In this document: in pieces, positions 1 through 10,149 of the stretch | How the letters are laid out: each line of letters opens with the position of its first letter | Numbering within the stretch: the stretch's first letter is position 1 | Virus record (IMG/VR): IMGVR_UViG_3300020439_000061 | Coordinates: 1 to 26,912 of that record | Direction: 5' to 3' (one strand) | DNA length: 26,912 nt | DNA from: a virus | Position numbers and translations under genes: made by a program | The notes under the pieces: generated by a model | Told to the model about the DNA's origin: nothing | Database searches by the model: none | What the model saw: the letters and a program-made list of their open reading frames with translations, nothing else

Positions 1-1350
1 TATAATGCTGCTAGGGATCTGATGATCCAAGCAATGAAGAATCAGCTGACGATCACTGATACTACCATTACTGTTGACCCCAATGAGTGTGCTAACGTAG
101 AGTCTGCAATCACGACTCTTGTACAGATCGTTACTGATGCATTTGCTGCTGCTGATGCATCTGGACTCCCTGTAGAAACAACTGGTTCTGACCTGGCAAA
201 TGAAGCAAAATGCAAGCGTGATCTGGGTCTATTTGTTGACTATCTTGGGCTCGATCTCATTAGTGGTGGTAACGAGTACATTCGCCGCCATGCTGGCACA
301 TATTTTGATAACGGGGTCCCAATTTCTAACGGTCTCGTAGGAGAAGAGGCACAAAGTATCACCGCTTTCAATAAGGCAAGAGATCTGATGATTTCTGCTG
401 TCCAGAACATTCTATTGGTTCAGGACTCTACCATTACTGTTGATGCTGGTGGTTGTGCTAACGTACAATCTTCGATCACAACTCTTACTGCAATTTTGAC
501 GACGGTCATCAATGATGGCAATCTATCTCAACTACCTACTGAAACTCTAGGAACTCTTGCTAGTGCAAATGAGATTGAGTGTAAGCGTGACATCGGTGAA
601 TATATCGATTCTCTTTCTCTTGACGTTGCACTTGCTGGTGGTAACAGATACACTCGTAAGTATCTGAAAACGTACTTCAATGAGGCAGGTACTCAATATA
701 TCACTGGATCTCTAGAAGGTGAGGAGTCGGAGTCTATTGCTGCTTTCAATAAGGCAAGAGACCTGATGATCTCGGCATTCAGAAATGAACTATTCACCAA
801 AGACTCTACAATTACTGCTGATCCTAACGGTACTCCTCTATGTGCTGATGTTGCTAGCATGTTGGGCAACCTTGCAGCTATTGTTGAGACCGTTCTGACT
901 GATGGTAACCTTTCTCAACTACCTGCTGAAACTGTTACTGACCACGAGACACCTGGTGAGACCAAGTGTAAGCGTGACATCGGATTCATCGTTGATGGTG
1001 TACTTGCTGACATCAGAAATGGTGGTAACAGCAACATTATCTCTGTTGCGAAGACATACTTTGACAGAGAAGGTAATCCTTTAGCAGATGCTATTGTTGG
1101 AGAAGAAGCAGAAAGCATCACCGCATACAACAAAGCGCGTGATCTGATGAAGTTGGCAGTCACGAACTCCTTGTTAGACAAGGATCTGACTATCTCCCCT
1201 GGTCCTGCTATTGCAGGTGCTAACACCCCAGACATTGAGTATGATGAGTCTGGCAACCCTGGTGCATGTATTGACGTTCAGACGAGCATCCAGACCCTAA
1301 TGACGATCCTGACGGACGTTATCAGTGCTGGTAGTCTCTCTGTTCTTGCC
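1..1350 (+). repeat. Tandem ~125-residue protein repeats with paired cysteines
   Basis: Three full units and the first half of a fourth are visible. Each has a first half (Cys-x-x-Val-x-Ser-x-Ile-x-Thr-Leu, Cys codons at 88, 454, 841, 1267) and a second half starting CKRD (Cys codons at 211, 580, 967), then GGN, a YF pair, GEE-x-x-SI and KARDLM. The two cysteines are 41-42 residues apart in each full unit. The unit period is 369 and 387 bases. The fourth unit has the first half but no adjacent CKRD half. The window opens inside the end of an earlier unit, so the array extends to the left. Confidence 0.9.
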
Positions 1351-4300
1351 CAGGTTCAGGTGACTGGTGTTGTTCCCATCTTCGACTACAACAGAGCACT
1401 CCAAGAGTGGCAGGATGACAGCATCCTTGACCTAGGCAACCCTGATAACGTACTCTATAAGTTCAACTCTACCGAGGGTGGTTGTATCGTTCCTAGAGGT
1501 TGTTCGCTGATTGGTTATGACCTCCGTCGTACTATCATCAGACCTCTATATGTTCCCGATCCTGTAGATGGTGATCAAGAGAGAACTGGTATCTTCAAAC
1601 TGACTGGTGGTTGTTACCTGTGGCAGTTTACTATCAAGGATGGTGACCTCTCCGAGAACTCCCCACTATATGATCAGACAGACAAGGTAGGTAAAGTCTA
1701 CTATAAGAAAAATTCCACGGATCTGAAGGTTCCCGAGTATTCGCACCATAAGATCTGCATCATGACCTATGCAGGCAATGATGAACTGGATCGTTTCTAT
1801 GAGAAAGTTGGTAGGGCATTTGCACAGTTCCAACCCACTATCGATGATGGTGAACTAGAAGCATTGGTACAGGAGACCAGAATTGTTGGTCCTTTGTCTG
1901 ACACCAGAACGGTAGAAAGTATCGAGATCAACGATATTCCTGGCACGTCCCAGTCTAGATTGACCGTTACTACCAAGATTGAGCACGGTTACTTCAAAGG
2001 TCAGTACATCGCTGTTATTAACAGTGGTCTATCTGATGAAGTCAACGGTACATTCAAGGTTGATGCTATTGACGAACTGAATCCCAAGGTATTCACCTAC
2101 ATCATTCCTATCACCGCTGCTGGTCTAGGACTGGTTTCTGGCATCACTTATACTACTGCTAATGGTCTTGGAACCAATGCAGTCATTCAGGCAGAAATTG
2201 ACTCCGTTGAGTCTGCATCTCCTTATGTCTTTAACTGCTCGATTCGTTCCACCTGGGGTCAGTGTGGTATGTGGGCAGATGGATCCAAGGCAACTGGATT
2301 CAAGTCGATGGTTGTTGCACAGTACACTGGTGTTTCTCTACAGAAAGACGACCGTGCATTCATCCGCTACGACAGATTTACAAACACTTGGAATCAGGCA
2401 TCGCTAACTGATGCATTTGCAACTATTCCTTACCACGCAAAGGGTGATGCATACTGGAAGGATGAGTGGAGAAACTTCCATATTCGTGCTTCTGATGACT
2501 CCTTCATCCAGTGCGTCTCGGTCTTCGCTGTTGGTTTCCACGATCACTTCCTGATGGAAAGTGGTGGTGACATGTCTATCACCAACTCGAACTCCAACTT
2601 TGGTAATACCTCGCTTCACTCTATTGGTTTCAAAGGATTTGCATTCAACCAGGACAAGGGTGGTTACATTGATGCTATCATTCCTCCCAAGGTTGTTAAT
2701 ACTGCTGCTGAAGCAACTACTACTCAACAGTATTATACTCTTGACATCGAAGCATCGAATGATCAAGCAAACCACAACAAACTGTATCTCGCAGGTGACA
2801 CCAACCAAGATCCATCTTCCAGACCTGCTGCGACTATCGGTGGATACAGACTAGGTGCCAAGCAAGATGACAGAATCTATGTCAAACTACCTGGTGTTGG
2901 TGCAGGCGGCAAGAACACCTATTATGGAACTCTAGAACCATCTGGTGTTAAGACTTACAAGTCATCACTGTCCAGTCTCACACCTCCTAGCCTCAACATC
3001 AACTTTGACCTAGATGGTGATGGTAACGATGACTTTAACATGGCATATGATGCCGCTAATCTCATCGAGAAGAACAGAGGTTATCTGACTAAAGAAACCT
3101 ATGGATATATTACTACCAAGTATCCTGCTCTACTTACGAATCCTGCTCTGACTATCACCAAGTGTGAAAGAGACATGGGATTCATTGTTGATGCAATCGT
3201 CAAAGACCTTCGCGTCGGTGGCAACATCAACACTGTATATGCTGCAGAATCTTACATCTCTGGTGGCAATGTATCTTATGTTGACGGCGAACTAACCGAG
3301 ACATTACTAGCATATGATCACTTGAGAAGATTGGCATTTGGTGCTATCCGTAACTTTAATCTTCTAATTAAGAATTGCAGCACCACTAGCGGATCTGCAA
3401 CAGTTACTGTTGGCGACACTTCTGGTCTTGTACCTGGCATGGATGTCAGTCACTATGATCAAAGTGACTTCACTAATGGTAAGTTGAATGAAAATTCGGT
3501 TCGCCTTGGAACTCTGTTAGATTCTAACTCTCCTGTGGTCATTGATGAGATTGTTAACGCTACAACCATCACGATCAAGGACATCAATACTGGTCAACCA
3601 TTCAACGCTGGTGGTGATAGCACCACTGCGTGGTTCTACTTCGAGAATGTTAATGCCTACTCTTCGGAGGTGCGTGTAACTGATGATTCCATCACCCAGG
3701 ATACTGACTATCCAGAGTGTAATAACATCACTACCGCTATCCAGAACCTGTTTGATGTTGTTAATCTAGTTCTGAACGGTAACGCTAATCAGGTAACTAG
3801 AGTCGAACCAATCATTGATTCTGCTCAACTTATCGGTAGAGCAACTGTATTCACCATTGATACTGGTCTGGGTCAAACTGACCCACATGGACTACAAACT
3901 GGTACTCCTGTCAGACTAGTTCCAAGACCACTCAACGATCAGGTTGATAAGCGTCTGGTCAGACTGCCACGAGGATTTGAAACCAACAGAACATATTATG
4001 TAATCGCTCCTGGTAGACTAACTGCTCCTGGTGTATTCAATGGCACCAGTGAGTTTGACAACACTGCTGGCACCAAACTGATGCTGGCAGCAACCAAAGA
4101 GAACGCTGCAGCAGGTATCTACATCTATTCTTCTGAAACAGAGGCAGTAGATCCTCAAGTCGAGATTCTGATTCAACAGTATGTTCTCGATGATCAGTAT
4201 GATCTACATCGTTATGTTTGTAACGTCTCTGGAACTTACATCGAAACTGATGTTCCTCACATCTTCGACGTACCCATTCCTAACGTTCCTGCACAACAGA

Positions 4301-7300
4301 TCTTCTTTGCAGTATCTGGTGACTCAAGTTCCCAACTGCCAACTATTTCTGGTGCTGGTGATGTACCTACAGATGTATATTACTATCCAAGATTCGAGAC
4401 ACCTAACAAGTTCAGTGTCCACACTACCCAGGCAGACGCACAAGCAGGCACCAATGCAGTAATCTTTACTGCTGGTAGTGGTAGCGACTTCATTGTTTAT
4501 GGTAACAAGAAGACATCTCCACTGAAGTATGATCCCGTTTCGTTCCAGAGATGGTACATCAATGTCAAGGACGAGTCTTCGGGTGGTCAAGATCCTAATG
4601 CAATCCTCACTAGATTCCACGCTGCTGACTTCCTAGATGGCACTGGTAATCTCTTCACTCCTGATACATTCTTCGAGAGAATTGGGGACGACCGTACACC
4701 TCTAGACAGAATCTATCGTCTACGTTATGTCATTCCGAAGTATCTGCAAACAGTTCGTGAACCTCTCAATGGTTATGTCATTAAGACAAGAACTGACGAT
4801 AGAAGAAGACTGAAACCACAGAAATTCCTTCTGGAACCATTCAGCAACGGCGCACCCACTATTGCACAGTTTGAGAACCCTGCAAGACCTGCCGAGAAAC
4901 TGGGTCAGTCTTTCGCTGATCTGGATGCTGCTGGTGTTGATATCAGTGGAAACTTCTACGATCCATATGAGAATCCTCTACAGATCGAGTTTGAATCCAA
5001 GATTGCAGTTACAGTTCAGTCGGCAAGAGTTGCACCTAACTTTGCTGATGAAGACAGACTAGAACTGACTGTATTTGATCATACGATCATCAACCAGCAA
5101 CTGAAGAATGAAATCTTCACTGTTGTTGAGATTGGATCTCCACAGGGTGCAGGTATTCAAACTAGCATCTACAACAGCGATGACTCCAACTATGTTAGCT
5201 GGACTGGTTACTGCTCTGGATCTGCATATGTTCATGGATACTATCAGCAAGATCTAACTGCATTTGTCATTCTGAAGAACATCACTGGTAAACTTGAGTT
5301 TAATGCTACCAGTCCTACCACCTTTGTACAAAACAACGGTACGTTCTTCGATCTCAATGGTCAACCAGATGCATGGCCAACACAAATTAGTCGCTCCGAT
5401 AGAAAGAACTATCTCTACAGAATCGAGGGTGCTAATGTCTACACCGTAGTACCTGGTGATAAGGTAACCACCCCTGGTGGTGATACTTACACAGTTTCTT
5501 CGGTCGAGGATGTACCTGATATCGATGATACCTTCTACATCTTTGATGTTGAGACTATTCAGGAACAGATTCCTCTCCAGCAGGAAGGTGTTTACTACTT
5601 AACGGCAGTTCGTGGTAACATTTCTCCATATCCTTTGGGTGCTGGTGTTGGAACTAACTTCCACTACTACAGATTCTCTCAACCTATTTCTAATCTGTAT
5701 CCTCTGGATTACAAGAACGATCCACTGTGGTTCCAGATTGATGATAATGGAAATAGAGATGCGACGATTCTTGATCCCCCAGCATCTGTTGCTGCTGCTG
5801 ATAACTATGTCCACGGTCTTGTTACTCTTAACGACTACAAGTACAGTGAGACAAAGGAAGCAATTACTGACATGCTTGCGACACCTCCGTTCTTGGGATT
5901 CCAGTACACTGCTTCTACCAGTGATGTTAACTCCAATGTTCTTGATAACAGAATTCAAGCACAAGAAGGTAATGCATCTGTAGGTTCCGAGAATAGACAG
6001 ATTCCTATCTCTGGTGACTCGGTATATCCTCTACAAAGAAGATTCTACACTGAACTGCGTCGTCCTTCGATTGCAAGATCTGGTAACCACACGTTTGAAT
6101 ACCTTGGTTTCGGTCCTGGTAACTATTCAACTGGTTTCCCACTGCGTCAGGAAGTCGTTCTATCTGATAAGCAGGACTTCTACGCACAAGCGAAGCGTGA
6201 GGATGCTGGTATCGTCTTCTACACAGGTCTAAACTCCAACGGTGACCTTTACATCGGTAACCGCAAGATCAACGCTATTACAGGCGAAGAGACGTTCCTT
6301 GAGCAGGCAGCACTGGCAGACAGTGGAGATGATAGCGACAGCATTGGCGCACTGGTCACCACCTTCGACAATGCAGTTACCTTCAATGATAAGGTAACGA
6401 TTGAAGGTGAGACCTTCATGAACAATCCTGTTCAGATCAACGTTGATCCTCTGGATGGCGATTCTCTCCGTATCCTATCTCTAACACAGTCTGGAGACGA
6501 TCCTACACAGGATAGAACCGCTTTCAGAAACAGACTGGATGGCGACATTGTTCTTACCAAGAACAGCATCAATGCTGCGGTCTACAGATTCAACCCACGC
6601 GGTACTGTAGAAAATCCTGGTCAATCTTACACTTGGAGAACTCATGTTGCAGGTGGATTCCCATCCAACATCACTCCAAATAACACAGGATTGCTTGCTG
6701 CTGGTGGTACTGCATGGTACACCGCACAGGAAGTTACTTATGGTTCTTCTATTGCTCCTACTGCGGGTGACATTCTGTACAAGGGTCTGGAAGTAAACAG
6801 AAGTGGTTCTCTGGGTTGGATTTACACCAACTTCTTCACCGAGATTCCTGATGCTTCTATCTTCTCGCTAACTTCTGACAACACAACAACCATTGAAATT
6901 CAGTGGGGTGCAGGTGTTAGCAACCAGCAGTTGAATGTCAGAGTAGGAGAAACCCTACGCATCTCTAACTTCTCTAACACATTCTTCAATGGATCTTGGA
7001 AGGTTCTAGCTTCTGGATTCGATCCAACTGCATCGACTTGTAAGATTCAACTGTTCAACCAGATTGCACAGAACGTCTACGATTGGTCTGCAGAAGGTCC
7101 TGGCGCGAAGATCGAGATCTCTCTATCCAGATGGAAGGAACTCGGTGTAATCGGTGCTGAAGCATTGAGAACTGACACTGATACATTCGGTGATTTCAGA
7201 CTTGGCATCAACACGATTGGACGCTCTGCTAAAGAAGCAACCAACGTCGCTAATGTCAGTGTAGATACTGATCCTCGTGCTAACCTAGACGTTGTTGGTA

Positions 7301-10146
7301 CTGCATTCATCAGTGGTAAGACTCTAGTCACATATGACAATTCTGGTCTAGTAGATGTAAACAACTACTTTGCTGAAGCATCTAATGCAAAGACCTACTT
7401 TACTGTAGATAATGCATTCTTGGTCGGTGGTGAAAGCGACGATCCTGATGCTATCGCAACCGTTCGTATTTCGACCTCTGATCCTGCTTCTCCTGGCACT
7501 ACCTACGCTGCTGGTGGTAGATTTGGTATCAATACCTCCATCGGTGGTCTTGCCGAGAGAGAACTTGATAGAAACTTCGTAGTCTACGGTGATGCTAGAA
7601 TCACTGGCAATACTCTAATCGAAGATGACTTGAGCATCGACGGTGGAGATCTGAACTCTACTTCAGAAACATTCCAGTTCCTTAACACTGATGTTGACTT
7701 CTTCATTGGTCTAGGTGCTGCTGAATCTATGTCGCTCGGTAACACCACTCAATCTGATCAGTCGATCAGTGTTGGTATGAACGTAGCAGACACTGCTTCT
7801 CACACATTGAGAATCGGTGGTAACGCTGGATCTACTACACTAGAGATTCACAAGCGTTCCAAGAGTGCTTTCGTTGACATTGCATCTGTCGAAGACGCAA
7901 TTACATCTAACTGTTCTATCAATATTGGTGGTGGTGCTCCTAACCTGGCAACATCTACTAACATTGGTACATACCAAACCAAGGTTGCTGGAACACTAGA
8001 AGTCGCTGCTTTCGCTGGTTCATCTACTGCTCGTATCTTCACTCTAGCAGCAGAAGGTAACCTCTTTGATGGTGCGGCGACAACTTCTGTTAACATTGGT
8101 GCAAACGCTGCATCCGTTAACCTCGCTGGTCTGGGTGGTTTCACTACTGTTAGAAACTCCCTGAAGGTACAGGGTAGCACTACTTCTGATGGTACTATCA
8201 CACTTTCTGGTGGTTTGAATGCAGGTATCATTGAGATTAATAGAGCAAGATTCTCTACATCTACTGCAGATCACCAGATTGGATCTCTGGAAGATCCTAA
8301 CATCACCTTCCTCAAGTATTATGAGACTGGCAAGAAGATCGATACTGGTGGTGTTGCACCATGGGGTAGCGATACATTCCTACTAGCAGGTGGTCAAATT
8401 GCTGCTGTTGATAGCATCTCTCCAACAAACAGCCCTGACTGGGTTGCAAACAACCTATATGATAACCTTTCAGCAAGCACTACTGGTAACGGTGTTGGAG
8501 CACTGTTTAACGTTGAGATCGATGGTTCTGGTGATGTTACTATCACCCTAATTTCTCCTGGTTCTGGATATTCTGACAACGATCCTCTAACCATCACCTC
8601 CGATCAACTTGGTGGTGCCGCTGGTGGTCAGGATCTAACCTTTAGAGTTAACCAAGTCAATGCTTCTGGTGAACTTTACTACCTACCAATCACAAAACCA
8701 GCACCTGATGACTTTAAGATCGGTGATCTTCTTCTCATCGACAGAGGACATCCACAAGCAGTTGATTCTGTTGATGACCAAGGTAACACTGTTGCAGCAG
8801 ATCAGCAATACTCGGAGATTGTCCAAGTTACTGCTCTGATCAACGTCACCGACCCAACTGACACTCTTGGTTACAGACTAGGTGTTAAGAGAGGCATTGA
8901 TGGCACTGCTACTAGAGTAGATCACCCCGATGAAAGCATCATCGCTAAACTTGATAAGTCTGCTAACGCATCTTTCATTACTGGATTTGATCTAGACAGT
9001 GATGGTGAACTAGACACAGGTAACACGAGTGCTGGTACTGCTACTTCTGACATCAGAATTGGTGTTGCAGAATTTGGTGGAACTCTAACCACCAACGATT
9101 ATCTGATTCTAGACAACACCGAGATCGTTAAAGTCTCTGAACTTATCTCTACAGATATTCAGGCACTGCGTGTTACTGATGGTGGCACTCCTGCAACCGA
9201 GGTATTCAGAGTAGATTCTACTACAGGTAATACCAAACTCAACGGAAGATTAAGTGTCGGACAAGGATTCGATAAGTTTGTTGTTGAGGGTACAAATGGT
9301 AATACAACTATTGCTGGCACTCTTACTGTTAATAATACTCTGAAGATCAGAGGTGCTACTGTTGAAGGTCAAGAGTTCTTCAGACTCACTAATGGTGGTT
9401 CTACCAATATCACAGAAAGAACTACTCTGGAAGTTGATACTGCAACTGGTGATCTAACGATCAACGGTGGTGACATTAAGATCTTCGGTGAAGATGGAAC
9501 TACCGAGAAACTGACGTTTGAAAATTCTAGCGGTGACCTCACAGTTACTGGTACACTATCTGCAGTTGGCGATGGAACCGCAACATTCGGCGGCGACATT
9601 ACTGTTACGGGAGACGTTACTATCAATGGTGGCGATCTAACAGTCAACTCTGGTGGTAATGAGATCTTCGCAGTTGATAACACTGGTGGCATGACAGTCG
9701 CTAGTATTGAGAACTACATCACCAGAACTGGTGGTCGTAAGTGGGAGTACACTGCAGAACAACTTGTTCAAACAGAACCAAATGTTAACTACTTTATCAA
9801 TGCAAGTCAAAATACTGTTGTCAAACTACCACCACTAGGTGATTGTCTAATTGGCGATATGATTCGCATTATAGATATAGGTGGACTCCTTACATATAAC
9901 ATGAGTATGGTTGTTAGAGCACCTTCTAACGTTAATGTTCAGGGTGGTACTGACAATACTGGAACTGCGATGATGAGTGGTGTTGCTAATTCTGATGATT
10001 TGGTTGATGATGGATTTGATGGTGGTGAACTGATTGTCCAGACTCCATATGCAGCATTTACGCTGGTCTTTGCTGGATCTTCTACACCAGACGGTCAAAC
10101 AGCAGTACCTGGCGGTAAGGTTGGTTGGTATATTGCAGAGGTTTGA
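1..10146 (+). CDS. Giant fibre-like virion structural protein (5' end outside window)
   Basis: The reading frame is open from base 1: the first codons encode YNAARDL, matching a conserved repeat position, so the ATG at 22 is not the true start. More than 3380 residues are visible. Layout by nucleotide: 1-1350, tandem ~125-residue repeats carrying CKRDIG and KARDLM motifs; about 1360-3120, a beta-rich domain (GCSLIGYDLRRT, GGCYLWQFTIKDG); 3163-3800, further split repeat parts; 3800-6240, beta-rich segments with NG-x-F-x-V-type motifs; about 6240-9700, solenoid-like G-x-LTVTG / INGGDLTV repeats typical of fibre shafts; 9700-10143, a non-repetitive C-terminal cap. No enzyme motif or signal peptide was seen. 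It precedes three collar/adhesin gene groups, which fits a tail-fibre or whisker-like component. The virion role is inferred from repeats, size and neighbours; the exact position in the particle is unknown. Confidence 0.85.
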   Translation, partial: YNAARDLMIQAMKNQLTITDTTITVDPNECANVESAITTLVQIVTDAFAAADASGLPVETTGSDLANEAKCKRDLGLFVDYLGLDLISGGNEYIRRHAGTYFDNGVPISNGLVGEEAQSITAFNKARDLMISAVQNILLVQDSTITVDAGGCANVQSSITTLTAILTTVINDGNLSQLPTETLGTLASANEIECKRDIGEYIDSLSLDVALAGGNRYTRKYLKTYFNEAGTQYITGSLEGEESESIAAFNKARDLMISAFRNELFTKDSTITADPNGTPLCADVASMLGNLAAIVETVLTDGNLSQLPAETVTDHETPGETKCKRDIGFIVDGVLADIRNGGNSNIISVAKTYFDREGNPLADAIVGEEAESITAYNKARDLMKLAVTNSLLDKDLTISPGPAIAGANTPDIEYDESGNPGACIDVQTSIQTLMTILTDVISAGSLSVLAQVQVTGVVPIFDYNRALQEWQDDSILDLGNPDNVLYKFNSTEGGCIVPRGCSLIGYDLRRTIIRPLYVPDPVDGDQERTGIFKLTGGCYLWQFTIKDGDLSENSPLYDQTDKVGKVYYKKNSTDLKVPEYSHHKICIMTYAGNDELDRFYEKVGRAFAQFQPTIDDGELEALVQETRIVGPLSDTRTVESIEINDIPGTSQSRLTVTTKIEHGYFKGQYIAVINSGLSDEVNGTFKVDAIDELNPKVFTYIIPITAAGLGLVSGITYTTANGLGTNAVIQAEIDSVESASPYVFNCSIRSTWGQCGMWADGSKATGFKSMVVAQYTGVSLQKDDRAFIRYDRFTNTWNQASLTDAFATIPYHAKGDAYWKDEWRNFHIRASDDSFIQCVSVFAVGFHDHFLMESGGDMSITNSNSNFGNTSLHSIGFKGFAFNQDKGGYIDAIIPPKVVNTAAEATTTQQYYTLDIEASNDQANHNKLYLAGDTNQDPSSRPAATIGGYRLGAKQDDRIYVKLPGVGAGGKNTYYGTLEPSGVKTYKSSLSSLTPPSLNINFDLDGDGNDDFNMAYDAANLIEKNRGYLTKETYGYITTKYPALLTNPALTITKCERDMGFIVDAIVKDLRVGGNINTVYAAESYISGGNVSYVDGELTETLLAYDHLRRLAFGAIRNFNLLIKNCSTTSGSATVTVGDTSGLVPGMDVSHYDQSDFTNGKLNENSVRLGTLLDSNSPVVIDEIVNATTITIKDINTGQPFNAGGDSTTAWFYFENVNAYSSEVRVTDDSITQDTDYPECNNITTAIQNLFDVVNLVLNGNANQVTRVEPIIDSAQLIGRATVFTIDTGLGQTDPHGLQTGTPVRLVPRPLNDQVDKRLVRLPRGFETNRTYYVIAPGRLTAPGVFNGTSEFDNTAGTKLMLAATKENAAAGIYIYSSETEAVDPQVEILIQQYVLDDQYDLHRYVCNVSGTYIETDVPHIFDVPIPNVPAQQIFFAVSGDSSSQLPTISGAGDVPTDVYYYPRFETPNKFSVHTTQADAQAGTNAVIFTAGSGSDFIVYGNKKTSPLKYDPVSFQRWYINVKDESSGGQDPNAILTRFHAADFLDGTGNLFTPDTFFERIGDDRTPLDRIYRLRYVIPKYLQTVREPLNGYVIKTRTDDRRRLKPQKFLLEPFSNGAPTIAQFENPARPAEKLGQSFADLDAAGVDISGNFYDPYENPLQIEFESKIAVTVQSARVAPNFADEDRLELTVFDHTIINQQLKNEIFTVVEIGSPQGAGIQTSIYNSDDSNYVSWTGYCSGSAYVHGYYQQDLTAFVILKNITGKLEFNATSPTTFVQNNGTFFDLNGQPDAWPTQISRSDRKNYLYRIEGANVYTVVPGDKVTTPGGDTYTVSSVEDVPDIDDTFYIFDVETIQEQIPLQQEGVYYLTAVRGNISPYPLGAGVGTNFHYYRFSQPISNLYPLDYKNDPLWFQIDDNGNRDATILDPPASVAAADNYVHGLVTLNDYKYSETKEAITDMLATPPFLGFQYTASTSDVNSNVLDNRIQAQEGNASVGSENRQIPISGDSVYPLQRRFYTELRRPSIARSGNHTFEYLGFGPGNYSTGFPLRQEVVLSDKQDFYAQAKREDAGIVFYTGLNSNGDLYIGNRKINAITGEETFLEQAALADSGDDSDSIGALVTTFDNAVTFNDKVTIEGETFMNNPVQINVDPLDGDSLRILSLTQSGDDPTQDRTAFRNRLDGDIVLTKNSINAAVYRFNPRGTVENPGQSYTWRTHVAGGFPSNITPNNTGLLAAGGTAWYTAQEVTYGSSIAPTAGDILYKGLEVNRSGSLGWIYTNFFTEIPDASIFSLTSDNTTTIEIQWGAGVSNQQLNVRVGETLRISNFSNTFFNGSWKVLASGFDPTASTCKIQLFNQIAQNVYDWSAEGPGAKIEISLSRWKELGVIGAEALRTDTDTFGDFRLGINTIGRSAKEATNVANVSVDTDPRANLDVVGTAFISGKTLVTYDNSGLVDVNNYFAEASNAKTYFTVDNAFLVGGESDDPDAIATVRISTSDPASPGTTYAAGGRFGINTSIGGLAERELDRNFVVYGDARITGNTLIEDDLSIDGGDLNSTSETFQFLNTDVDFFIGLGAAESMSLGNTTQSDQSISVGMNVADTASHTLRIGGNAGSTTLEIHKRSKSAFVDIASVEDAITSNCSINIGGGAPNLATSTNIGTYQTKVAGTLEVAAFAGSSTARIFTLAAEGNLFDGAATTSVNIGANAASVNLAGLGGFTTVRNSLKVQGSTTSDGTITLSGGLNAGIIEINRARFSTSTADHQIGSLEDPNITFLKYYETGKKIDTGGVAPWGSDTFLLAGGQIAAVDSISPTNSPDWVANNLYDNLSASTTGNGVGALFNVEIDGSGDVTITLISPGSGYSDNDPLTITSDQLGGAAGGQDLTFRVNQVNASGELYYLPITKPAPDDFKIGDLLLIDRGHPQAVDSVDDQGNTVAADQQYSEIVQVTALINVTDPTDTLGYRLGVKRGIDGTATRVDHPDESIIAKLDKSANASFITGFDLDSDGELDTGNTSAGTATSDIRIGVAEFGGTLTTNDYLILDNTEIVKVSELISTDIQALRVTDGGTPATEVFRVDSTTGNTKLNGRLSVGQGFDKFVVEGTNGNTTIAGTLTVNNTLKIRGATVEGQEFFRLTNGGSTNITERTTLEVDTATGDLTINGGDIKIFGEDGTTEKLTFENSSGDLTVTGTLSAVGDGTATFGGDITVTGDVTINGGDLTVNSGGNEIFAVDNTGGMTVASIENYITRTGGRKWEYTAEQLVQTEPNVNYFINASQNTVVKLPPLGDCLIGDMIRIIDIGGLLTYNMSMVVRAPSNVNVQGGTDNTGTAMMSGVANSDDLVDDGFDGGELIVQTPYAAFTLVFAGSSTPDGQTAVPGGKVGWYIAEV
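3163..3800 (+). repeat. Displaced repeat halves of the giant protein
   Basis: A CERDMGFIVD sequence at 3163 followed by GGN and a LRRLAFGAIRN end corresponds to the second half of the N-terminal repeat. After about 300 bases of unrelated sequence comes a DDSIT linker and a Cys-x-x-Ile-x-x-x-Ile first half (Cys codon 3718) ending in NGNANQV. These are diverged copies of the same repeat, lying about 1.8 kb after the array. Homology is judged by eye from the order of the motifs. Confidence 0.75.
10137..10141 (+). promoter_or_regulatory. Ribosome binding site for the 10150 gene
   Basis: AGAGG lies 8 bases before the ATG at 10150, inside the last codons of the giant gene. It supports this start and makes re-initiation after the 10144-10146 stop plausible. 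Confidence 0.6.
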
Positions 10147-10149
10147 TAC

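Noticed and set aside
1-6. TATAAT at the left edge resembling a -10 box
   Set aside because: It is in frame with the giant gene and encodes the YN of a repeat position that matches F/Y-N-K-A-R-D-L elsewhere. No -35 box can be seen because the window starts here.
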